Source: Calidifontibacter indicus
GTDB lineage: Bacteria > Actinomycetota > Actinomycetes > Actinomycetales > Dermatophilaceae
Assembly (NCBI RefSeq): GCF_003386865.1
Contig: NZ_QTUA01000001.1
Location: 62,001-126,000, forward strand
Direction of reading: 5' to 3'
DNA: 64,000 bases
Made by a program: the position numbers and the translations under genes. Positions 18,144-26,976 of this stretch are shown piece after piece. How positions within the stretch are numbered: position 1 is the first letter of the stretch; every line of letters begins with the position of its first letter. Under the pieces are notes generated by a model, which was not told the origin of the DNA, made no database searches, and saw only the letters and a list, made by a program, of their open reading frames with translations.

Positions 18144-18212
18144 GCTCGACGCCACAGGAAGCGCACAGGTAAGCCAGGGCTCGGGCATGGACGGCGGGCG
18201 TTCCATGAAGAC

Positions 18213-19439
18213 ATGAACCGCCTGATCGCCTCCGTGGCCGCCATCACCGCACTCGCCGTCGCACCCGCCGCGATCGCGGTGGACCGAGCCCTCCCGCAGT
18301 ACCGCGTGTCGGTCACGGCGGCCGCGCCGGCGACAACGTCACCCTCGACCGGCACCACGTCGCCGTCGACCGGCTCGGGGCCTTCGGGGTCTTCGGGGTC
18401 TTCGTCCTCGTCGGGTTCCTCCGACTCGTCGGGTTCCTCCGGTTCCGCTTCCGACGGGCAGCAGCCCGGCAACGGATGGTGGGGCGGACGCGGCAGCGCC
18501 GACCAGTCCAGCGCAACGACGTCCGGCACCCAGATCGCCTCCTCGCCGGGCGTGGTGATGATCGACACCGTCGTCACCGGCGGTGAGGGCGCGGGCACCG
18601 GCATCGTCCTGCGGTCCGACGGCATCGTGCTGACCAACTACCACGTGGTGGAGGGCTCGACGCAGATCCGGGTGACCACCGGCGACTCGAAGAAGTACAC
18701 CGCGACCGTCATCGGCTACGACTCGACGAACGACATCGCCGTGCTCAAACTGGCCGACGCGTCGAACCTCACCACGGCCACCCTCGACACCGCGAAGGTC
18801 GTCGTCGGCGACAAGGTGACCGCCATCGGGCAGGGCGGCGGCCAGGGCGTGCTCTATACGACGTCCGGCAGCGTGACGGCCGTCGACCAGCAGATCACCG
18901 CGTCCGAGAGCTCCACCAGTGCCAACTCCGAGACGCTCAACGGCCTGATCGAGACCAACGCGCAGATCGTGCCCGGTTACTCCGGCGGCCCGCTGCTCGA
19001 CTCCGACGGCGAGGTTGTCGGCATCGACACCGCGGCCTCCTCGACCACACCGATCACCGGCTACGCGATCACGATCTCGACCGCCGTGAGCATCGCCAAC
19101 AAGATCCAGTCGGGCGACGACTCCGGCACCGTGCACATCGGCAAGCGCGCCGCGCTCGGTGTCGAGATCAGCTCCGGCAGCAGCGGATACGGCCCCGCTC
19201 AGCAGTCGTCGAGCCTGCAGGTGATGGCAGTGCTGTCCGGTGGTGCGGCGGAGGCGGCGGGTATGACCGCCGGCTCGATCATCACCTCGATCGGCGGCAC
19301 CTCGGTCACCGACGCCTCGAGCCTCACCGACGCACTCGACCAGCACCAGCCCGGTGACAAGGTCAGCGTCGGGTGGACCGACGCATCGGGTCAGACCCAC
19401 CAGGCGACGGTGACCCTCGGCACCGCCACAACGAACTAG
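18213..19439 (+). CDS. secreted HtrA/DegP-like serine protease with PDZ domain
   Basis: 408 residues from ATG 18213. An N-terminal signal sequence (MNRLIASVAAITALAVAPAA) is followed by a Ser/Thr/Gly-rich linker to about residue 100. Trypsin-like domain: His144 (LTNYHVV), Asp174 (STNDIAVLKL), Ser257 (GYSGGPLL), an intact triad. A PDZ domain follows (about 305-400: VLSGGAAEAAGMTAGSIITS). This is the layout of extracytoplasmic quality-control proteases. The N-terminal leader lacks a lipobox; the first hydrophobic stretch could also remain as an anchor. Convergent with the esterase gene, sharing the CTAG that holds both stops. Confidence 0.9.
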   Translation: MNRLIASVAAITALAVAPAAIAVDRALPQYRVSVTAAAPATTSPSTGTTSPSTGSGPSGSSGSSSSSGSSDSSGSSGSASDGQQPGNGWWGGRGSADQSSATTSGTQIASSPGVVMIDTVVTGGEGAGTGIVLRSDGIVLTNYHVVEGSTQIRVTTGDSKKYTATVIGYDSTNDIAVLKLADASNLTTATLDTAKVVVGDKVTAIGQGGGQGVLYTTSGSVTAVDQQITASESSTSANSETLNGLIETNAQIVPGYSGGPLLDSDGEVVGIDTAASSTTPITGYAITISTAVSIANKIQSGDDSGTVHIGKRAALGVEISSGSSGYGPAQQSSSLQVMAVLSGGAAEAAGMTAGSIITSIGGTSVTDASSLTDALDQHQPGDKVSVGWTDASGQTHQATVTLGTATTN

Positions 19440-20800
19440 CCGAGCGACCGGACGAGGACCGGCGGGCCGGAGCGTTCGACTGCAACACCGTCGCGGGCGA
19501 ATCCGCCGAGCATCGCCCGCACCTCGCGTCCGGCCTCCGGGGTCACATGCCAGGCGGGGCCGGACGCCGCGACGATCGTCTCCCACGCCGGGCCCGGAAA
19601 GACGTAGGGCAGGTCGGTCGTGTGGGCGCCGGCGAGCAACCCACCGCGTGGATCGTCATGGCTGTCGGCGTGCAGCAGGTAGGTCGCCGCCGATCCACCG
19701 GCCGCCGCGTGACGCTGGGCGAACCGGCGGGCCGGCTCGTCGTAGATCGAGTTGCCGAGCCGGCGCACCAGACGTTCGCGGACGGCGGGGCGCAACGGCA
19801 CGCGTCCGAGCCGGGGCGGCACGAAGAGCGCGACCTCGCGGGCGGTGTGACCGATGAGCAGATCGACGTCGGGCGCTACCTGCGACCAGGCGTCGTCGAG
19901 ATCGTCCTCGGCGGGCAACGGGGCAACCCCGTACTGCGGGCCGAACGGCATCCCAGCCCGCAGCCCGTAACGAATCGACATGCGCTGCAAGGAGTTCGTG
20001 CGTTCGAGCATCTCCTCGACGCTCGCGTCGGCGCTGAGACCGTCGACCTTGTCGGCCATCGCGGCGTACATCTTGTCGCGGCCGGGCATCAGCCCGAGCG
20101 GGGCGCTCATCACGATCGCGCGGCGGAAGAGCCCGCGGGCGCCGTCGGCGATCATCAGGTGGGCCACGGAGTCGCCGCCGGCGGATTCTCCGAAGGCCGT
20201 GACATTCGCGGGGTCGCCGCCGAAGTGCGCGATGTACCGCTGCACCCACTCCAGGGCGGTGCGCTGATCGAGCAGTCCGAGATTGCCCGGCGACGCCGCA
20301 TGGCGCAGGTAGCCGAACAGCCCGAGCCGGTAGGTCACGGTGACCACGACCACCTGGTGTTCGGTGACGAGCGCCGTCGGGTCGTAGATCGGCAGGTCAC
20401 CGGCGCCGGTGACGTACGACCCGCCGTGGATCCACACCATCACCGGCAGCCCGGCGTCGGGGGCGGTGCCGGCCGGCATGGTGATGCTGAGGTGCAGGCA
20501 GTCCTCGTCGATCGGCAGCTTGGGTTCGACCTCGTCGAGCACCTCGTCGATCAGCGGGAACGACACCTGCGGGCACGACGGAGCGAGCCGTGTCGCGTCG
20601 ATGTCACCGGATGCGAGCGGCGCCAATTGCGATGTCTGCCAACGCTGTGCGTGGGCATATCGGATACCGCTCGCCTTCCAGACCGGGCCGTCGACCCGTC
20701 CGCGGACGGTGCTCGCCGCGTCGGGCGCCTCCCCGGGCACCTGCCAGGTGGGCACGGTGGGCACGGTGGGCCCAGGTTGGTCGACGACGTGATCCGGCAT
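19436..20800 (-). CDS. type B carboxylesterase
   Basis: 454 residues from ATG 20800. Alpha/beta-hydrolase of the carboxylesterase/cholinesterase family: oxyanion-hole segment PVMVWIHGGSYVTGAG, conserved EDCLHLSITMP near residue 100, nucleophile Ser206 in FGESAGGDS, and the catalytic His region GAHTTDLPYVF. It hydrolyses esters of unknown nature; para-nitrobenzyl-esterase-like. No signal peptide, so cytoplasmic. It starts about 160 bp from fruR and is transcribed away from it. Confidence 0.9.
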   Translation of the reverse strand: MPDHVVDQPGPTVPTVPTWQVPGEAPDAASTVRGRVDGPVWKASGIRYAHAQRWQTSQLAPLASGDIDATRLAPSCPQVSFPLIDEVLDEVEPKLPIDEDCLHLSITMPAGTAPDAGLPVMVWIHGGSYVTGAGDLPIYDPTALVTEHQVVVVTVTYRLGLFGYLRHAASPGNLGLLDQRTALEWVQRYIAHFGGDPANVTAFGESAGGDSVAHLMIADGARGLFRRAIVMSAPLGLMPGRDKMYAAMADKVDGLSADASVEEMLERTNSLQRMSIRYGLRAGMPFGPQYGVAPLPAEDDLDDAWSQVAPDVDLLIGHTAREVALFVPPRLGRVPLRPAVRERLVRRLGNSIYDEPARRFAQRHAAAGGSAATYLLHADSHDDPRGGLLAGAHTTDLPYVFPGPAWETIVAASGPAWHVTPEAGREVRAMLGGFARDGVAVERSGPPVLVRSLG

Positions 20801-20860
20801 GCCCAGATCGTCGCAGACGGCAGCACCGCACTTCCGACCTCCAGCCGTTCACACAATTTC

Positions 20861-20904
20861 AGATGTTTGTTTATGTTGACTTCGCTTTGCTTGAGTGGTT
20901 TTCT
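20861..20904 (+). promoter_or_regulatory. candidate fru promoter and FruR operator region
   Basis: A sharply AT-rich island in GC-rich DNA: TGTTTGTTTATGTTGACT. TTGACT (20876-20881) is followed 17 bp later by TTTTCT. The T-rich TGTTT repeats resemble boxes bound by DeoR-type FruR repressors. It lies about 60-100 bp before fruR, in the gap shared with the divergent esterase gene. Confidence 0.45.
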
Positions 20905-20961
20905 GGTGTGACGCCGGACACGTGAGCCGGGCCACAGTCGAATCAACCAGCAGGAGCGGAC

Positions 20962-21717
20962 GTGTACGCAGCCGAACGTCACCGCCGGATCGTCGACGAG
21001 GCGCGCCGGGCCGGACGGGTCGCCGTCGCCGACCTCGCCGACTCGCTCGGGGTCACGCCCGAGACCGTGCGCCGCGACCTGACCACCCTGGAGGAGCGCG
21101 GCTCGCTGCGCCGGGTACACGGCGGGGCGATCCCGATCGAGCGCCTCGAGCAGTCGCTCGCCACCCGCACGAGTCGGTCGACCACGCAGAAACGGCGGAT
21201 CGCCGGACGAGCCCTCGACGAGGTCCCGTCCGGCGGTGCGATCCTGCTCGACTCCGGGTCGACCACCCTCGCCGTCGCTGCACTCATCCCAGGCGACGCC
21301 CGACTGACCGTCGTCACCAACTCGGTGCAGGCCGCCGCCCTGCTGGCCGATCACCCGCACCTCGACCTGCTGTTGCTCGGCGGACGCGTCCGCGGTGTCA
21401 CCGGCGCGGCCGTCGGGCCTTGGACCACCTCGCTGCTGGGCAGCCTCAGCGTCGACGTGGCGTTCGTCGGCACCAACGGCCTGAGCCTGCGGCGCGGACT
21501 CTCGACACCCGACGAGACCGAGGCGGCCGCCAAGTCGGCCATGGTCGAGGCCGCCGACCGCGCCATCGTCGTCACCGACTCCAGCAAGCTCGGTGTCGAC
21601 CACCTGCACAGCTTCGCCCCGCTGTCCGCGGTCGACCTTGTCATCACCGACGACGCCGCCGACCAGGCCGACCGATCGATGCTGGCCGAGGCCGGCCTGG
21701 AGGTGGTGTACGCGTGA
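20962..21717 (+). CDS. fruR: DeoR-family repressor of the fructose operon
   Basis: 251 residues from GTG 20962 with AGGAG upstream. The DeoR helix-turn-helix (RRIVDEARRAGRVAVADLAD, then SLGVTPETVRRDLTTLE) has the family signature, followed by the sugar-phosphate-sensing domain (ILLDSGSTTLAVA, LLLLGGRVRG, FVGTNGLSL). Inducer is expected to be fructose 1-phosphate or 1,6-bisphosphate. First gene of fruR-fruK-fruA-ptsH-ptsI; its stop overlaps the fruK start (GTGA), so it is co-transcribed with its targets. Confidence 0.92.
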   Translation: MYAAERHRRIVDEARRAGRVAVADLADSLGVTPETVRRDLTTLEERGSLRRVHGGAIPIERLEQSLATRTSRSTTQKRRIAGRALDEVPSGGAILLDSGSTTLAVAALIPGDARLTVVTNSVQAAALLADHPHLDLLLLGGRVRGVTGAAVGPWTTSLLGSLSVDVAFVGTNGLSLRRGLSTPDETEAAAKSAMVEAADRAIVVTDSSKLGVDHLHSFAPLSAVDLVITDDAADQADRSMLAEAGLEVVYA

Positions 21718-22658
21718 TCGTCACCCTCACTCCCAACCCGAGCGTCGACCGCACGATCGCGTTCGACCGCATCCGCCGCGGCGCGGTGCAGCGGGCGACC
21801 TCCAGCCGGATCGACCCGGGGGGCAAGGGCATCAACGTCTCCCGCGCTCTGCAGGCGAACCGCACGCCGACCCTTGCGGTGCTCCCCGCGGGCGGCCCGG
21901 AGGGCCACCTGCTCACCGAACTTCTCGAGTCGGCGCACGTGCCCTACCGCGCGGTCGAGATCGCCGGCGCAGCCCGGATGAACATCGCCGCGGTCGAACC
22001 CGACGGCACCACCACCAAGCTCAACGAACCCGGCCCGCAGATGTCGGCGGCCGAGGTGTCGGCGCTGTTCGACGCTGCGATCACAGCGGCCGACGGCGCA
22101 GACTGGCTGGTCGCGTGCGGCTCGCTGCCTCCAGGGGTGCCTGAATCCTTCTACGCCGAGCTCGTGTTGCGCTGTGCCGCAGCCGATCTCAAGGTGGCGA
22201 TCGACACCTCGGGTAGCCCGTTCCCGCTCGCCGCCGTGGCGCATCCGCAGCTGATCAAGCCCAACCACGAGGAACTCGCCGAACTCGTCGGACGCCCGCT
22301 GCCCCGCATCGGCGACGTCGTCGATGCGGCCCGCGGACTCGTCGCCGACAGCATCGAAACGGTGGTCGTCAGCCTCGGTGCCGATGGCGCACTCGGCGTC
22401 GACGCGTCCGGCCTCGTCTGGGCGGGCGCCACCGTCGACGACCCGCTCTCGACCGTCGGCGCGGGCGATTGTCTGCTCGCCGGGTTCCTTCACGCACGCG
22501 TTCTCGGCGGCGACCTCGAGGCCGCGGTCCGCGAGGGCGTGCGGTGGGGCGCTGCCGCCGTCCGACTGCCCGGCAGTCAGGTGCCCGCCCCGGCCGACAT
22601 CGCCGCCGTCGAAGTGACCTCCACCAACTCCCCCGAGCTCGACCGCGTCATCTCCTGA
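21714..22658 (+). CDS. fruK: 1-phosphofructokinase
   Basis: 314 residues from GTG 21714. PfkB/ribokinase fold: substrate-side motif DPGGKGINVSRAL, phosphate loop and catalytic base in STVGAGDCLLAGF (Asp252). It phosphorylates fructose 1-phosphate, the product of FruA import, to fructose 1,6-bisphosphate for glycolysis. Opening VIVTLTPNPSVDRTI is characteristic of FruK/LacC enzymes; position between fruR and fruA decides for FruK. Start overlaps the fruR stop. Confidence 0.95.
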   Translation: MIVTLTPNPSVDRTIAFDRIRRGAVQRATSSRIDPGGKGINVSRALQANRTPTLAVLPAGGPEGHLLTELLESAHVPYRAVEIAGAARMNIAAVEPDGTTTKLNEPGPQMSAAEVSALFDAAITAADGADWLVACGSLPPGVPESFYAELVLRCAAADLKVAIDTSGSPFPLAAVAHPQLIKPNHEELAELVGRPLPRIGDVVDAARGLVADSIETVVVSLGADGALGVDASGLVWAGATVDDPLSTVGAGDCLLAGFLHARVLGGDLEAAVREGVRWGAAAVRLPGSQVPAPADIAAVEVTSTNSPELDRVIS

Positions 22659-22681
22659 CGCGCCTCACGAAAGGACACGTC

Positions 22682-24775
22682 GTGTCTCTCATCACCAACG
22701 AGCAGGTCATCCTCGACCTGCGTGGCGAAGACCGCCACGAAGCGACCCGCACGCTCGCCGAGCGCCTGGTCGCATCCGGTCGGTGCACCGACCTGGACGG
22801 TTTCCTGGCCGACGTCCGTGCCCGTGAGGAGAAGATGGCCACCGGGCTGCCCGGCGGCATCGGCATCCCGCACGCCCGCAGCGCCGCGATCACCGAGCCG
22901 TCGCTGGTCTTCGGACGGGCGGCCGACGGGATCGACTGGGGCGCCAAGGACGGCGCGGCGACGACGATCTTCCTCATCGCGGCACCGGAGGAGGGCGGCG
23001 AAGCCCACATGCAGATGCTGCCGAAGCTCGCGAAAGCGTTGATGGACAAGAGTTTCCGCGCGGAGCTGATGGCTGCGACCGACGAGTCGCAGGTGGTCGA
23101 GCTGGTGAACTCGCGGGTCTCGCTCGACGAGCCGGCGAAGGCGGCGGCCCCGGCCACAACTACCCCGGCCACAACTGCCCCGGCGACGGCTGTCCCGACG
23201 GCTGCCTCGGCTGCGTCCGTGGCGACACCCGAGCCCGCCGCGGCACCGTCCGGTGGACGCACCTTCGTCGCCGTGACCTCGTGCCCCACCGGCATTGCAC
23301 ACACCTACATGGCCGCCGAAGCCTTGGAGAACGCAGCCCGCGAGGGTGGCCACCGCATCACCGTCGAGACCCAGGAGTCGGCCGGCTCGACCCCGCTGAC
23401 CGCGGCGCAGATCGCCGAGGCCGACGCGGTGATCTTCGCCCACGACGTGGAGGTGCGCGACAAGGCCCGCTTCGCCGGCAAGCCCACGGTCGACGTCGGG
23501 GTGAAGAAGGCGATCAGCGACGGACCGGCGCTGCTGTCCCAGGCCGGCCGATTGGCGGACGAGTGGGCGAAAGACCCGTCGAAGGCCTCGGCGGCCGTTG
23601 CCGCACCGGCGGCCGACGAACCCGAGACCGAAGGTGTCGGCACCCGCCTGCGCAAGTGGCTGATGACCGGCGTGTCGTACATGATCCCGTTCGTCGCGGC
23701 CGGCGGCATCCTCATCGCACTCGGCTTCATGCTGGCCCAGATCGCGGGCGGTGAGACCGGCGCGATCGACGTCACGAAGAACTTCACGCTCGACCCGAGC
23801 GCCGACCCGTCGAAGGCCACCATCCTGCAGAACTCGTTCGACCCGCTGTCCGGGATGCACTGGGCCGCACTGCTGTTCCTCATCGGCGGGGCCGCGTTCG
23901 GCTTCCTCGTGCCGATCCTGTCGGGCTACATCGCCTACGCGATCGCCGACCGGCCGGGCCTGGTGCCCGGTGTGGTCGGCGGTGCGGTCGCGGTGACCAT
24001 GCAGGCCGGGTTCCTCGGCGGCATCGCCACCGGTCTGATCGGCGGTCTGCTCGCGAAGTGGATCTCCGGGTGGAACGTGCACAAGAACGTGCGCGGTGTC
24101 ATGCCCGTCGTCGTCATCCCGCTGCTGTCGACCCTGCTGACCGTCGGGTTGCTCATCACCGTGGTCGGTCGCCCGATCAAGTGGCTGTCCGACCAACTCG
24201 CCAGCGGCCTCAACGGGATGTCGGGCACCAGCGCGGTGCTGCTCGGTCTCATCCTCGGCGCGATGATGGGCTTCGACCTCGGCGGCCCGGTCAACAAGGT
24301 GGCGTACGCCTTCGCGACCACCGGCCTGTCGGCCGCGGGCACCGCCACCGACGCACCGCAGTTGAAGATCATGGCGGCCGTGATGGCCGGCGGCATGGTG
24401 GCGCCGCTGGGCCTCGCCCTGGCCACCACCGTCCGCCCGAAGCTGTTCACCGAACCCGAGCGGGAGAACGGCAAGGCAGCCTGGCTGCTCGGTGCGTCGT
24501 TCATCTCCGAGGGAGCCATCCCGTTCGCGGCCGCCGACCCGTGGCGCGTGATCGTCGCGTCGGTCGCCGGCTCAAGCGTCACCGGAGCCCTGTCGATGGC
24601 CTTCGGCGCCACATTGCGCGCCCCGCACGGCGGCATCTGGGTGCTGCCCTTGATCGGCAACTTCGCCCTCTTCCTGGTCGCTCTCGCGGCGGGTGTGCTG
24701 GTGATGACCACCGTCGTGGTCGTGCTCAAGCAAGCCGCTGCCAAGAAGTCCGCCGACACCCTCGTCGCAGCCTGA
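22682..24775 (+). CDS. fruA: PTS fructose transporter, fused IIA-IIB-IIC
   Basis: 697 residues from GTG 22682 with AAAGGA upstream. Domain order: EIIA (1-150, phosphorylated His64 in GIPHARS), Ala/Thr/Pro-rich linker (158-185), EIIB (195-295, phosphocysteine C201 in SCPTGIAHT), EIIC membrane domain (from about 320, WLMTGVSYMIPFVAAGG, with about ten membrane segments). It imports fructose and phosphorylates it at C1, using phosphate from PtsH. All three EII units in one chain is the common actinobacterial form. Confidence 0.96.
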   Translation: MSLITNEQVILDLRGEDRHEATRTLAERLVASGRCTDLDGFLADVRAREEKMATGLPGGIGIPHARSAAITEPSLVFGRAADGIDWGAKDGAATTIFLIAAPEEGGEAHMQMLPKLAKALMDKSFRAELMAATDESQVVELVNSRVSLDEPAKAAAPATTTPATTAPATAVPTAASAASVATPEPAAAPSGGRTFVAVTSCPTGIAHTYMAAEALENAAREGGHRITVETQESAGSTPLTAAQIAEADAVIFAHDVEVRDKARFAGKPTVDVGVKKAISDGPALLSQAGRLADEWAKDPSKASAAVAAPAADEPETEGVGTRLRKWLMTGVSYMIPFVAAGGILIALGFMLAQIAGGETGAIDVTKNFTLDPSADPSKATILQNSFDPLSGMHWAALLFLIGGAAFGFLVPILSGYIAYAIADRPGLVPGVVGGAVAVTMQAGFLGGIATGLIGGLLAKWISGWNVHKNVRGVMPVVVIPLLSTLLTVGLLITVVGRPIKWLSDQLASGLNGMSGTSAVLLGLILGAMMGFDLGGPVNKVAYAFATTGLSAAGTATDAPQLKIMAAVMAGGMVAPLGLALATTVRPKLFTEPERENGKAAWLLGASFISEGAIPFAAADPWRVIVASVAGSSVTGALSMAFGATLRAPHGGIWVLPLIGNFALFLVALAAGVLVMTTVVVVLKQAAAKKSADTLVAA

Positions 24776-24824
24776 TCGCTGCGGCAGACTCGCAACACAC
24801 CCAACCGACGAAGGAGTCAGTTCC

Positions 24825-25094
24825 ATGGCACAGCGCACCGTCACCATCGCCTCGAAGGTCGGCTTGCACGCCCGCCCCGCCGCGATGTTCGTGCAAGCAG
24901 CAGCCGAGACCGGCCTCGACATCGAGATCGCCAAGCCCGGCGAGGACGCGGTCGACGCCACCAGCATCCTCGGCGTGATGGCGCTCGGCGCGAAGCACGG
25001 CGAGGAGGTCACCCTCACCGCCGAGGGCGACGGCGCCGATGCCGCGCTCGACTCGCTGGTCGAGTTGCTCTCCCGCGACCTCGACGCGGAATGA
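24825..25094 (+). CDS. ptsH: phosphocarrier protein HPr
   Basis: 89 residues from ATG 24825, with GAAGGAG 9 bases upstream. Active His15 in VGLHARPAA. A Ser in ATSILGV (about 47) sits where Firmicutes HPr has its regulatory Ser46, but the surroundings differ and no HPr kinase is in view. It passes phosphate from enzyme I to FruA. Fourth gene of the fructose operon; ptsI follows after 10 bp. Confidence 0.96.
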   Translation: MAQRTVTIASKVGLHARPAAMFVQAAAETGLDIEIAKPGEDAVDATSILGVMALGAKHGEEVTLTAEGDGADAALDSLVELLSRDLDAE

Positions 25095-25104
25095 GGTGAC
25101 GGCG

Positions 25105-26790
25105 ATGGAGGTCAGGACTCTGCAGGGCATCGGTGTCAGCGCCGGATCGGCCTACGCGACGGCGGTGGTGGTGGCTCCCCCGGTCACCGCGCCGGCCGAC
25201 GAACCGGCCCCGGCCGACGCCGACGCGGAACTGGTGCGGGTGAAGGCGGCTTTCGAGCAGGTCGCCGCCGAACTCGACGCGCGCGCAGCACGGGCCGACA
25301 AGACTGCTGCGCAGATCCTGACCGCCACCGCTCTCATCGCCCGCGACAAGGGCTTGCACAAGGCGGCCGGCAAACACCTGGCTGCCGGCTCCGGTCCGGC
25401 GACATCGGTGCACCGCGCGGTCGAGGAGTACGCCGCACAGTTCGAGGCACTCGGCGACTACTTCGCCGAGCGGGTCACCGACCTGCGCGATGTTGGTTCG
25501 CGCACCATCGCGGCGGTGCTCGGGGTGCCCGCCCCGGGGGTGCCGACGCTCACCGCACCGTCCGTGGTCATCGCGCTCGACCTGGCGCCGGCCGATACCG
25601 CGGTGCTCGACCGCGACCTGGTCGCCGGCATCGTCACCCAGGAGGGCGGACGCAACAGCCACACCGCGATCCTCGCCGCGCAGATGGGCATCCCGGCGGT
25701 CGTCCACTGCGCCGACGCGCTCTCGATCGAGGCGGGCACCTCGGTCTCGATCGACGGTGACTCGGGCGCGGTGGTCGTGAACCCGTCCGCCGAATCGGTC
25801 GCGGCACTGGCCGATCGCGACTCCAAGCGGGCCACCCTGCTGTCCGCGACGTCCGGCCCTGGCAAGACCTCGGACGGGCACGCGGTCGGGCTGCTGGCCA
25901 ATATCGGCGGTGTCGACGACGCGGTCGCGGCGGGCGCCCAAGACCTCGAAGGGGTCGGACTCTTCCGCACCGAGTTCGTGTTCCTGTCGGCGAAGACCGC
26001 GCCGACCCTGGAGGAGCAGACCGACATCTACACCCGGGTGTTCCAGCCGTTCGGCACCGACCGGCGCATCGTCGTCCGCACGCTCGATGCGGGTGCCGAC
26101 AAACCGCTCGCCTTCGCCGACCTGGGCGCGGAGGAGAACCCCGCCCTCGGACGTCGCGGGTTGCGTCTGTCGCAGGCTCGCCCGGAGTTGCTCGAGACCC
26201 AGCTCAAGGCGTTGGCCGCGGCCGCGTCGGCCACCGGTGCCGACGTACGGGTGATGGCACCGATGGTGGCCACCGTCGAGGAAGCGAAATGGTTCGCCGA
26301 TCAGGTGGCGGCCGCGGGGCTCCCGAAGTCGGGTGTGATGATCGAGGTGCCCGCCGCGGCTCTCGGCGCACGCCACGTGCTTGCACCCGTCGACTTCGGC
26401 AGCCTCGGCACCAACGACCTCGCGCAGTACACGATGGCGGCCGACCGGATGCAGGGAGCACTGTCGGACCTCCTCGACCCGTGGCAACCGGCCGTGCTCA
26501 ACGTGATCAAAGCCGCCTGCGCAGGAGCCGCCGAACTCGGCAAACCGATCGGTGTCTGCGGTGAATCGGGCGGCGATCCGTTGATGGCGCTGGTGCTCAC
26601 CGGGCTCGGCGTCTCGTCACTGTCGATGGCGCCGTCGAAGGTGCCGGCGGTGCGGTTCGCGCTGTCGCGCCACTCGCTCGAGGCGTGTCAGCGGCTGGCT
26701 GAGTCGGCCGTCTCGGCGGCGACAGCTGCGGCGGCGCGCGAGGCCGTGCTCAGTGCGGCCGACCCGGAGTTGCAGGCCCTCCTCACGTGA
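25105..26790 (+). CDS. ptsI: PTS enzyme I (phosphoenolpyruvate-protein phosphotransferase)
   Basis: 561 residues from ATG 25105. N-terminal swivelling domain with phosphorylated His186 (GGRNSHTAIL); C-terminal PEP-binding barrel with GVGLFRTEFVFL, a conserved RTLDAGADKPL block and active-site Cys485 (GVCGESGGDP). It takes phosphate from PEP to HPr. With ptsH and fruA this makes a self-sufficient fructose uptake operon; the general PTS proteins may serve other sugars as well. Confidence 0.96.
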   Translation: MEVRTLQGIGVSAGSAYATAVVVAPPVTAPADEPAPADADAELVRVKAAFEQVAAELDARAARADKTAAQILTATALIARDKGLHKAAGKHLAAGSGPATSVHRAVEEYAAQFEALGDYFAERVTDLRDVGSRTIAAVLGVPAPGVPTLTAPSVVIALDLAPADTAVLDRDLVAGIVTQEGGRNSHTAILAAQMGIPAVVHCADALSIEAGTSVSIDGDSGAVVVNPSAESVAALADRDSKRATLLSATSGPGKTSDGHAVGLLANIGGVDDAVAAGAQDLEGVGLFRTEFVFLSAKTAPTLEEQTDIYTRVFQPFGTDRRIVVRTLDAGADKPLAFADLGAEENPALGRRGLRLSQARPELLETQLKALAAAASATGADVRVMAPMVATVEEAKWFADQVAAAGLPKSGVMIEVPAAALGARHVLAPVDFGSLGTNDLAQYTMAADRMQGALSDLLDPWQPAVLNVIKAACAGAAELGKPIGVCGESGGDPLMALVLTGLGVSSLSMAPSKVPAVRFALSRHSLEACQRLAESAVSAATAAAAREAVLSAADPELQALLT

Positions 26791-26820
26791 CGAACTGACC
26801 TCCCCACTCATCTGGCCACC

Positions 26821-26913
26821 CGCAAACGCTGCATCTCCCCCGCAAACGCTGCGGTTGCCTGCAGGTGCTGCTGTGCAACAGCAGCACCTGCAGGCAACCG
26901 CAGTGTTTGCGGG
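26821..26913. repeat. long palindrome with CGCAAACGCTGC motif (family 1, copy 1)
   Basis: Bases 26839-26874 pair with 26878-26913: 36 positions with one G-T wobble and a 3-base loop. The motif CGCAAACGCTGC occurs twice directly (26821, 26841). It sits in the 186-bp gap between convergent ptsI and purL. It may end transcription from both sides, but there is no T run. A related, less perfect palindrome with the same motif lies at 56875-56947. Confidence 0.75.
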
Positions 26914-26976
26914 AGGAGCGGTCGGGCTTAGGTGGACGAGTGGGTCGGGAATGGGTGTCGAGGTCGAGTTTGCGGC

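Noticed and set aside
22577-24196. Long minus-strand frame opposite fruA
   Set aside because: Composition-driven shadow rich in Arg and Gly; fruA is unmistakable on the other strand.
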